In this document: in pieces, positions 57,972-64,000 of the stretch | How the letters are laid out: every line of letters starts with the position of its first letter | Numbering within the stretch: the stretch's first letter is position 1 | NCBI RefSeq assembly: GCF_001905125.1 | Contig: NZ_LWLE01000001.1 | Span: 461,418 to 525,417, forward strand | Length of the DNA stretch: 64,000 nucleotides | Reading direction: 5' to 3' | Source: Streptomyces sp. TSRI0281 | Lineage (GTDB): Bacteria; Actinomycetota; Actinomycetes; Streptomycetales; Streptomycetaceae | Program-made: the position numbers and the translations under genes | The notes under the pieces: model-generated | Told to the model about the DNA's origin: nothing | The model's input: the letters and a program-made list of their open reading frames with translations, nothing else | Database searches by the model: none

Positions 57972-58594
57972 GCCGGCGCTCCGGCCGGGTGCGGCGGTAC
58001 GGCCGGGGAGGGCGATACGCCCTGGTGGGCGGCTGGGCCGTGCTGGCGGCGGGCGGGTGGGGGCTGACCCAGTGGGTGGGTGAGCCGGCCGCGACGGGCG
58101 GGCCGGCCCCCCGGCCCTCCGCCGGTGCGGGCGCGGAACCGGGGCCGCAGCCGGAGCACTGGTACGACCACCTCTGCGACGACCCCGCCGCCGTCACCGC
58201 TGCCGACGCCGCCCGGCGACAGCGGGACCGCCTACGCGGTGACATGCGTGAGCACCGCCCCGGACTGAGCAGGAGACTCCTCAGGGCACGGACGGTCGGT
58301 GTGGCCCTGGAACCCGTTGCTCCGGGTCGTCCAGGGCCACCACATCGGCCAGCCCCACCAGGTGCAGCAGGGTCCGGACCTCCGGCGGTACCCGGCGCAG
58401 CCGTAGCCGTCTGCCGCCCGCCCTGCGTGCGACGAGCCCCAGCCGGGCCACCGCCTCGACCAGGGCCAGATCCGGCTGGACGACCCCGCCCACATCGCAT
58501 TCCACCGCCTCGGCGGGGTCGAGGGAGGCGGCCTGCGGGCTCCGCAGCAGCGACTCCAGTTCCGCGCAGAGCCCCGGCACGGCGGACCGGGTGA
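57968..58594 (+). CDS. uncertain protein coupled to the SigG-like gene; 3' end doubtful
   Basis: GTG overlaps the sigma factor stop (GTGA). The first ~75 codons look real: an Arg-rich start, one membrane helix (YALVGGWAVLAAGGWGLTQWVG) and a Pro/Ala linker, then EHWYDHLCDDPAAVTAADAA. After about 58230 codon bias decays, and the frame continues to 58594 antisense to the STAS gene, which is improbable. In another frame a well-biased reading ends TAYAVTCVSTAPD at 58268, before the STAS gene. A frameshift, or a gene ending near 58268, is likely. Function unknown; possibly a membrane accessory of the sigma factor. Confidence 0.4.
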   Translation: MSRRSGRVRRYGRGGRYALVGGWAVLAAGGWGLTQWVGEPAATGGPAPRPSAGAGAEPGPQPEHWYDHLCDDPAAVTAADAARRQRDRLRGDMREHRPGLSRRLLRARTVGVALEPVAPGRPGPPHRPAPPGAAGSGPPAVPGAAVAVCRPPCVRRAPAGPPPRPGPDPAGRPRPHRIPPPRRGRGRRPAGSAAATPVPRRAPARRTG

Positions 58595-58628
58595 CGCGGC
58601 CCGCGACGACAAGAACGATCGGGTTCAT
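58281..58628 (-). CDS. STAS domain protein (anti-sigma factor antagonist-like)
   Basis: 115 residues. STAS fold: MNPIVLVVAGRVTRSAVPGL (strand 1 and 2), AVECDVGGVVQPDLALVEAVARLGLVARRAGG, RLRRVPPEVRTLLHLVGLADVVAL. At the phosphorylatable Ser/Thr position (usually D-x-S-x-V-x-x-[ST]) it reads DVGGVVQPDLA, without a Ser, so SpoIIAA-type regulation by phosphorylation looks absent. ATG 58628; a longer version from 58670 is possible. Cytosolic. Confidence 0.8.
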   Translation of the reverse strand: MNPIVLVVAGRVTRSAVPGLCAELESLLRSPQAASLDPAEAVECDVGGVVQPDLALVEAVARLGLVARRAGGRRLRLRRVPPEVRTLLHLVGLADVVALDDPEQRVPGPHRPSVP

Positions 58629-58822
58629 GGCATCCACACCAAGCAGACCGGTGCGGCCGCCGAAACTCATCTGCGGCTGTCGAGAAATCGACGCTGCCGG
58701 ACCGTGATTCCGCCCGTCCGCCCGCAGTTCCGCGCACTCACCCGCACATTTTTCGTCAACTCCTCACTCATGCACCACTTTCGTGAACCTGTGCGCACGG
58801 TTTCCCCTCTTGTTCCCTGAAC

Positions 58823-58876
58823 CTGTGGGCATCGGCAGCACAGCGGTGCCCACAGACCAACGGTTCCCAGGAACCG
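58823..58876. promoter_or_regulatory. paired inverted repeats ahead of the subtilase gene
   Basis: CTGTGGGCA (58823-58831) repeats inverted at 58847-58855, and CGGTTCC-CA-GGAACCG forms a 16-bp palindrome at 58861-58876, just before the ribosome site. GAACCTGTG also occurs directly repeated at about 58784 and 58819. Suggests one or two operators or an mRNA leader structure. Confidence 0.5.
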
Positions 58877-58897
58877 CCTCATTCTCCAGGGGGAGAG

Positions 58898-61800
58898 TTG
58901 CGCAGACACGTGAAGAGCGCGTGTGTTTCGACGATCGCCGCGGCAGCAGCCGTGGCCATCGCGGCGGGGATGACCACGCCCGCCGCGGCACAGCCGGACA
59001 GGGCCGGTCCCGCCGGCTCCCGAGCCGGTGCCGCGGCCAGGGCGACGCACCATCTGACGCTCATCACCGGCGACCGGGTCACGGTCGACGCCAAGGGACG
59101 GGTCGTGGGCTTCGAGCCCGCGAAGGGGCGTGCCGGGATACCGGTCCAGAAGCGGATACGCGACGGGCACACGCTCGTCATACCCGCCGACGCCCACCGG
59201 CTGATCGCCTCCGGAAAGCTGGACCGACGGCTCTTCGACATCACGGAGCTGAACCGCCCCGAGAACCGCCGCGCCCAGCAGAAGGGCCTGCGGCTGATCG
59301 TCGGCTACCGGGGAGCGCAGGCGGCGGCCGCGAAGGCCGACGTGCGTGACGCGGGTGCCACCCGGGTCGGCCGGAGCCTGAAGTCGCTGAACGCGGAGTC
59401 GGTGACCACACCGAAGGGGGACGCCAAGGACATCTGGCAGGCCCTCACCAGCAAGCAGGCCCACAGCCCCCAGCGCACCACGGCGGCGGGCGTCGACCGG
59501 GTCTGGCTGGACGGGGTGCGCCGGGCGAGCCTGGACAAGAGCGTCGCCCAGATCGGCGCACCGGCCGCCTGGCAGGCCGGGTACACCGGCAAGGGCGTGA
59601 AGATCGCGGTCCTGGACACGGGTGTGGACCCCACGCACCCCGACCTCAAGAACCAGATCCTCGCGTCGAAGAACTTCACCGCTTCGCCCGACACCAAGGA
59701 CCGGGTCGGGCACGGCACGCATGTGTCCTCGATCGCGGCCGGTACGGGCGCCAGGTCCGGCGGAAAGTTCAAGGGCGTGGCCCCGGACGCCAAGCTGCTC
59801 GAAGGCAAGGTCCTCGACGACGACGGCTTCGGCGACGACTCCGGCATCCTGGCCGGCATGGAGTGGGCGGTCGCGCAGGGCGCCGACATCGTCAACCTGA
59901 GCCTCGGCGGCGGCGACACCCCCGAGATCGACCCGCTCGAAGCGGCGGTCAACAAGCTGTCGGCCGAGAAGGGCGTCCTGTTCGCCATCGCGGCGGGCAA
60001 CGAGGGCGACGGGGCGGGCACGGTGGGTTCGCCGGGCAGTGCGGACGCCGCGCTGACCGTCGGTGCCGTCGACGACAAGAACATGCTGGCGGACTTCTCC
60101 AGCCGCGGTCCGCGCATCGGCGACGGTGCCATCAAGCCCGATGTGACCGCCCCCGGAGTGGACATCACGGCGGCTGCCGCCCCCGGTTCGGCCATCGACC
60201 AGGAGGTCGGCCAGAACCCGCCCGGCTACCTGAGCATTTCCGGTACGTCGATGGCGACCCCGCATGTCGCGGGCGCCGCGGCGCTTCTCAAGCAGCAGCA
60301 CCCGCAGTGGACGTACACCGAGCTGAAGGGCGCGCTGACGGCCTCCACGAAGCCGGGCGCGTACAACGCGTTCCAGCAGGGCTCGGGTCGGATCGCCGTC
60401 GACAAGGCGCTCGGCCAGAGCATCGTCGCCGACCCGGTCTCGGTGAGTTTCGGTGTGCAGGAGTGGCCGCACACCGATGACACCCCGGCCACGAAGAAGG
60501 TGACGTACCGCAACCTCGGTACGAGCGATGTCACGCTCGATCTGACGGTGGCGGGCACCGGGCCGAAGGGCAAGCCCGCTCCGGCCGGCTTCTTCGTCCT
60601 GGGCGCCGACAAGGTCACCGTCCCCGCGGGCGGCACCGCCGACGTGGAGCTGACGGCCGACACCCGGCTCGGCGGCGCGGAGAACGGCGCGTACTCCGCG
60701 TATGTCGTGGGCACCGGTGGCGGGCAGAGCGTCCGCACCGCGGCCGCGGTCGAGCGTGAGGGCGAGGCGTACGACGTCACGCTGAAGACCATCGGCCGCA
60801 CCGGCGGGGCCCCCGCCTTCGCGGAGGTCGCTCTGGACGCGCTCGACGGCCTGGGGGCCTCGGTCGCCCCCGTGGTCACCGACGGAGTGGCCAAGGTGCG
60901 GCTGCCCAAGGGCACGTACGCGCTGAACGCCAACATCTACGCGAGCGAGAACCCCGAGGCCGGCGTCGACTGGCTCGCTCAGCCGAAGCTGAACGTCACC
61001 GGTGCCACCGCGGTCACGCTGGACGCCCGCACGGCGAAGCCGGTCTCCTTCACGCTGCCGGAGAAGGGCACCAAGGCCCAGGGCCTGTTGACCGAGTACA
61101 CGGTCTCGACCAAGAACAGCGAGGCGAGCTTCGGCTGGATCCTGGGCGACACGAAGGGCTTCGGCACCGCCCACGTCGGTCCGCAGATCACCGACGGTTC
61201 GCTCTCCCAGAGCTGGACGGGCAACTGGACCAAGGGCGCGTCGAGCGAGTACAACATCGCGCTCGGCGGAAAGGTGAAGCAGCTCGCGACGGGCTACAGC
61301 CGTAAGTTCACGGCCGGTCAGTTCGCTACGCTGAAGGTGTCCATGGGGGTCGGCGCGGTCTCCAGGAAGACCGGCCAGATCTACGCGTGGGCCTCGCTGC
61401 CCGACAGTGAGCAGTTCTTCGGCAAAGCGGCCGAGCAGAAGCTGCCCGGTACCCGCACGGTCCGCGTCTCCACCCTCGACAAGGCCCGTTGGAGCTTCGA
61501 CTTCCAGCAGGTCGGCGGGCACACCCCGGAAGACTTCCCGCTGACCGAGGCGTACTACATGGTCGGCGACGAGGCCGCGTACAAGGGCGGCAAGAGCTAC
61601 ACGAAGACCGTGAACACCGGGGTCTTCGGTCCCCTGCTGTCCTCGGAGTCGGGCATCTTCCGCAGCGGCAACGACATCGCCGCCGCCCTGCCGGTCCTGG
61701 CCGACGGCAAGGGCAACTACGGTTCGCCGGAGCTCTCCTCGGTGAAGACGGTCCTCTACCGCAACGGCAAGAAGATCGCCCAGAACGAGGACCCGCTGAC

Positions 61801-62248
61801 GGGCGGCGAGTTCTTCAAGGTCCCCTCGGCCGCCGCCGACTACAGGCTCACCACCTCGGTGCGGCACAGCGCGAAGATCGGTGCGCTGTCCACCCGGATC
61901 GACGCGAGCTGGTCGTTCCGCTCCAAGAAGACGCCGGGCGCCCAGCTCCCGGCGTCCACCGTCCGCTTCAGCCCCGCGCTGGGCACGGACGGCCGGGCCA
62001 AGGCGGGCAAGGCCGTCCCGGTGCCGGTGAAGGTGCAGGGCTCGGCCGCCGGAAAGAACCTCAAGTCGCTCACGGTGTACGTGAGTTACAACGACGGCAA
62101 GACCTGGAAGAAGGTCACCGTCAAGAAGGGCAAGATCTCCGTGAAGAACCCGGCGAAGGGGAAGGCCATCTCCTTCAAGGCCAATGTCACGGACAAGAAG
62201 GGCAACAAGTCATCGGTGACGATCCACAGCGCGTACCTGGGCAAGTGA
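58898..62248 (+). CDS. secreted subtilisin-family (S8) serine protease, 1116 aa
   Basis: Signal peptide (about 1-32), an I9-like propeptide region, catalytic domain with Asp240 (VLDTGVDPTHPDL), His272 (GHGTHVSSIAAG), Asn in AAGNEG, and Ser451 (SGTSMATPHVAGAAALL). Then ~650 residues of beta-rich C-terminal domains and a Lys-rich Ig-like end (SLTVYVSYNDGKTWKKVTVKKGK). All catalytic residues are present. Start TTG 58898 follows AGGGGGAG closely; a GTG at 58910 is an alternative with poor spacing. Extracellular protein degradation in mycelial growth. A repeat and a strong terminator follow. Confidence 0.93.
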   Translation: MRRHVKSACVSTIAAAAAVAIAAGMTTPAAAQPDRAGPAGSRAGAAARATHHLTLITGDRVTVDAKGRVVGFEPAKGRAGIPVQKRIRDGHTLVIPADAHRLIASGKLDRRLFDITELNRPENRRAQQKGLRLIVGYRGAQAAAAKADVRDAGATRVGRSLKSLNAESVTTPKGDAKDIWQALTSKQAHSPQRTTAAGVDRVWLDGVRRASLDKSVAQIGAPAAWQAGYTGKGVKIAVLDTGVDPTHPDLKNQILASKNFTASPDTKDRVGHGTHVSSIAAGTGARSGGKFKGVAPDAKLLEGKVLDDDGFGDDSGILAGMEWAVAQGADIVNLSLGGGDTPEIDPLEAAVNKLSAEKGVLFAIAAGNEGDGAGTVGSPGSADAALTVGAVDDKNMLADFSSRGPRIGDGAIKPDVTAPGVDITAAAAPGSAIDQEVGQNPPGYLSISGTSMATPHVAGAAALLKQQHPQWTYTELKGALTASTKPGAYNAFQQGSGRIAVDKALGQSIVADPVSVSFGVQEWPHTDDTPATKKVTYRNLGTSDVTLDLTVAGTGPKGKPAPAGFFVLGADKVTVPAGGTADVELTADTRLGGAENGAYSAYVVGTGGGQSVRTAAAVEREGEAYDVTLKTIGRTGGAPAFAEVALDALDGLGASVAPVVTDGVAKVRLPKGTYALNANIYASENPEAGVDWLAQPKLNVTGATAVTLDARTAKPVSFTLPEKGTKAQGLLTEYTVSTKNSEASFGWILGDTKGFGTAHVGPQITDGSLSQSWTGNWTKGASSEYNIALGGKVKQLATGYSRKFTAGQFATLKVSMGVGAVSRKTGQIYAWASLPDSEQFFGKAAEQKLPGTRTVRVSTLDKARWSFDFQQVGGHTPEDFPLTEAYYMVGDEAAYKGGKSYTKTVNTGVFGPLLSSESGIFRSGNDIAAALPVLADGKGNYGSPELSSVKTVLYRNGKKIAQNEDPLTGGEFFKVPSAAADYRLTTSVRHSAKIGALSTRIDASWSFRSKKTPGAQLPASTVRFSPALGTDGRAKAGKAVPVPVKVQGSAAGKNLKSLTVYVSYNDGKTWKKVTVKKGKISVKNPAKGKAISFKANVTDKKGNKSSVTIHSAYLGK

Positions 62249-62260
62249 CCCCGGACCGCA

Positions 62261-62311
62261 GGCGCTGAGGCCCCGCAGGGGCTGAGGCCCCGCAGGGGCT
62301 GACGCCCCGTA
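62261..62311. repeat. three 17-bp tandem repeats after the subtilase gene
   Basis: GGCGCTGAGGCCCCGCA, GGGGCTGAGGCCCCGCA and GGGGCTGACGCCCCGTA at 62261, 62278 and 62295. Each unit can also form a small GGGGC/GCCCC hairpin. Confidence 0.85.
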
Positions 62312-62316
62312 CGACA

Positions 62317-62359
62317 GCGGCCCGCCGCACGGATCCTCAAGATCCGTGCGGCGGGCCGC
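62317..62359. terminator. bidirectional terminator between the subtilase gene and deoA
   Basis: Perfect 19-bp stem (GCGGCCCGCCGCACGGATC and its inverse) with a 5-nt loop, 18 bp from the deoA stop. Confidence 0.92.
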
Positions 62360-62377
62360 GCGTGTTGTCCCGCCCGG

Positions 62378-63655
62378 TTACGCGATGCGCTCGCGCACCA
62401 CGGGCAGCGGGGCGAACTCCGTACCGGCCGGGGCGATGTCGTACGCGTCGGGCAGGGCCTTCAGCGCGTAGTCGAACTTCTCCGGGGTGTCCGTGTGCAG
62501 CGTCAGCAGCGGCTGCCCCTCGGTCACGGTGTCGCCGGGCCTGGCGTGCAGCTCCACGCCCGCGCCCGCCTGCACCGGGTCCTCCTTGCGGGCCCGGCCA
62601 GCGCCGAGGCGCCAGGCGGCGACGCCGATGTCGTACGCGTCCAGGCGGGTCAGTACGCCGGTGGAGCGTGCGGTCACCACATGCTGCTCGCGGGCGACGG
62701 GGAGCGCGGCGTCCGGGTCGCCGCCCTGGGCGGAGATCATGCGGCGCCACACGTCCATCGCGGAGCCGTCGGCCAGGGCCTTCTCCGGGTCGGCGTCCTT
62801 GAGCCCGGCCGCGTCCAGCATCTCGCGGGCGAGCGCCAGGGTGAGGTCGATGACGTCCTGCGGACCGCCGCCGGCCAGGACCTCCACCGACTCCCGGACC
62901 TCCAGGGCGTTGCCCGCGGTGAGGCCGAGCGGGGTGGCCATGTCCGTGAGCAGCGCGACCGTCCGTACGCCGCTGTCGGTGCCGAGCGCGACCATGGTGG
63001 AGGCCAGCTCGCGGGCGTCCTCGATGGTCTTCATGAAGGCGCCGGAGCCGACCTTGACGTCCAGGACGAGGGCGCCGGTGCCCTCGGCGATCTTCTTGGA
63101 CATGATCGAGCTGGCGATCAGCGGGATGGCCTCGACGGTGCCGGTGACATCGCGCAGCGCGTACAGCTTCTTGTCTGCGGGGGCGAGCCCGTCACCGGCG
63201 GCGCAGATGACCGCGCCGGTGGTGTCCAGGACGTGCCGCATCTCCTCGTTCGAGAGGTGGGCGCGCCAGCCGGGGATGGACTCCAGCTTGTCGAGGGTGC
63301 CGCCGGTGTGGCCGAGACCGCGACCGCTGAGCTGCGGTACGGCGGCGCCGCAGGCGGCGACCAGCGGGGCGAGCGGCAGCGTGATCTTGTCGCCGACGCC
63401 ACCGGTGGAGTGCTTGTCGGTGGTGGGGCGGGAGAGTTCGGCGAAGCTCATCCGCTCGCCGGAGGCGATCATCGCGGCGGTCCAGCGGGCGATCTCGGTG
63501 CGGTTCATGCCGTTCAGCAGGATCGCCATGGCCAGCGCGGACATCTGCTCGTCGGCGACCGCGCCGCGGGTGTACGCGTCGATGACCCAGTCGATCTGCT
63601 CGGGGGTCAGCTCGCCTCGGTCCCGCTTGGTGCGGATGACGGAGATGGCGTCCAT
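62378..63655 (-). CDS. deoA: thymidine phosphorylase
   Basis: 425 residues. Motifs: DKHSTGGVGDKITLPLAPLVAACG (phosphate/substrate loop), SGRGLGHTGGTLDKLESIPG, IASSIMSKKIAEGTGALVLDVKVGSGAFMK (Ser/Lys binding residues). Cleaves thymidine and deoxyuridine to base plus deoxyribose-1-P. ATG 63655 with AAGGAC upstream. Lies 85 bp behind cdd in the same direction, giving a cdd-deoA operon whose promoter is outside the window. Confidence 0.96.
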   Translation of the reverse strand: MDAISVIRTKRDRGELTPEQIDWVIDAYTRGAVADEQMSALAMAILLNGMNRTEIARWTAAMIASGERMSFAELSRPTTDKHSTGGVGDKITLPLAPLVAACGAAVPQLSGRGLGHTGGTLDKLESIPGWRAHLSNEEMRHVLDTTGAVICAAGDGLAPADKKLYALRDVTGTVEAIPLIASSIMSKKIAEGTGALVLDVKVGSGAFMKTIEDARELASTMVALGTDSGVRTVALLTDMATPLGLTAGNALEVRESVEVLAGGGPQDVIDLTLALAREMLDAAGLKDADPEKALADGSAMDVWRRMISAQGGDPDAALPVAREQHVVTARSTGVLTRLDAYDIGVAAWRLGAGRARKEDPVQAGAGVELHARPGDTVTEGQPLLTLHTDTPEKFDYALKALPDAYDIAPAGTEFAPLPVVRERIA

Positions 63656-63705
63656 GGTCTGGAGTCCTTCCGGCCGTGTTGCTCGTACATGAGGGTGAGG
63701 GTGGG

Positions 63706-63735
63706 GCCGGGCACCCGGTGCGGGGGGTGCCCGGC
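63706..63735 (-). terminator. intercistronic hairpin between cdd and deoA
   Basis: 11-bp stem GCCGGGCACCC/GGGTGCCCGGC with an 8-nt loop, directly after the cdd stop. Could be an attenuator or an mRNA 3'-stabilising element reducing deoA expression relative to cdd. Confidence 0.55.
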
Positions 63736-63740
63736 GGGGG

Positions 63741-64000
63741 TCAGCCGAGGTTCTGCGGCCCGAACGCCTGCGGCAGCATCTCGTCGAGCGTACGGAGGCC
63801 GTCCGGGGTCTCCAGGACGAGTTCCGGCCCCCCGAACTCGTACAGCAGCTGCCTGCACCTGCCGCACGGGACCAGGATCGCCCCGGTCCCGTCCACGCAG
63901 GTGAAGTGGGTCAGCCGGCCGCCGCCGGTGGCGTGCAGCCGGGAGACCAGGCCGCACTCGGCGCACAGCGAGAGGCCGTACGAGGCGTTCTCGACGTTGC
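63741..64000 (-). CDS. cdd: cytidine deaminase, C-terminal part (runs off window)
   Basis: The last ~86 residues are visible: NVENASYGLSLCAECG at the left, with the zinc motif CAEC, then LVPCGRCRQLLYEF with the second zinc-binding P-C-x-x-C, and the tail TLDEMLPQAFGPQNLG. All tetrameric CDA markers in this part are present. Deaminates cytidine and deoxycytidine to uridine forms. The N-terminus (with the FxVGAA region) is beyond the window. Confidence 0.93.
   Translation of the reverse strand, partial: NVENASYGLSLCAECGLVSRLHATGGGRLTHFTCVDGTGAILVPCGRCRQLLYEFGGPELVLETPDGLRTLDEMLPQAFGPQNLG

Noticed and set aside
58667..61867. Reverse-strand open frame of over 1000 codons
   Set aside because: A shadow of the subtilase gene; no protein-like motifs, composition is that of a high-GC antisense frame.

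Overview
The window is high-GC actinobacterial chromosome, almost certainly Streptomyces. GTG starts, strong G/C third-position bias, an adenylate cyclase beside a biotin ligase, and an AfsQ1/AfsQ2/SigQ locus all point there. From memory, the gene order largely follows the S. coelicolor core region SCO4898-SCO4934 (cdd, deoA, add, afsQ locus, deoC, pnp, accA2, pccB, cya, hutH). I saw no tRNA, rRNA, CRISPR array, IS element or prophage.

Layout. 1-9.2 kb: the 5' part of glutamate dehydrogenase, small membrane and hypothetical genes, a polytopic membrane protein, an RDD protein, a MacB-type ABC exporter pair, an L,D-transpeptidase lipoprotein and a small LAxTG sortase substrate. 9.2-15.3 kb: hutH, a GAF-GGDEF protein (CdgE-like), an enoyl-CoA hydratase, adenylate cyclase and a biotin ligase. 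15.3-21.6 kb: acyl-CoA carboxylase genes pccB, the epsilon subunit and accA2, with maf and small membrane genes between them, then a TetR regulator. 21.7-27.9 kb: a DeoR regulator, an LpdA-type flavoprotein, a gamma-glutamylcyclotransferase-like protein, purine nucleoside phosphorylase and a phosphohexomutase.

27.9-40.1 kb is the accessory block. It is a complete Pst-type ABC transporter (pstC, pstA, pstB) interleaved with three different PstS-like extracellular proteins, an LAxTG surface protein and a sortase-fold membrane protein that has lost both its catalytic His and Cys. A candidate PhoP box lies ahead of pstC. It appears to sit between genes that I recall as close neighbours in S. coelicolor.

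40.4-64 kb: a PH-domain membrane protein, deoC with a catalytic plus a non-catalytic aldehyde dehydrogenase, a uridine-kinase-like protein, sigQ/afsQ1/afsQ2 with a lipoprotein gene, small envelope genes, adenosine deaminase, an alpha/beta-hydrolase-like protein without its Ser nucleophile, a LysR/MFS pair, a second L,D-transpeptidase, a SigG-like ECF sigma factor, a STAS protein, a secreted subtilase, deoA, and the 3' part of cdd.

The metabolic theme is nucleoside salvage and catabolism. Cdd and Add deaminate; DeoA and PNP phosphorolyse; the phosphohexomutase probably acts as phosphopentomutase; DeoC cleaves deoxyribose-5-P; the aldehyde dehydrogenase can take the acetaldehyde. A perfect 12-bp palindrome, CTACGCGCGTAG, lies in the promoter regions of pnp, deoC and add and nowhere else that I found in the window, which argues for one repressor controlling all three transcripts. 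A second oddity is a set of short tandem duplications at gene 3' ends, several of which include the stop codon.
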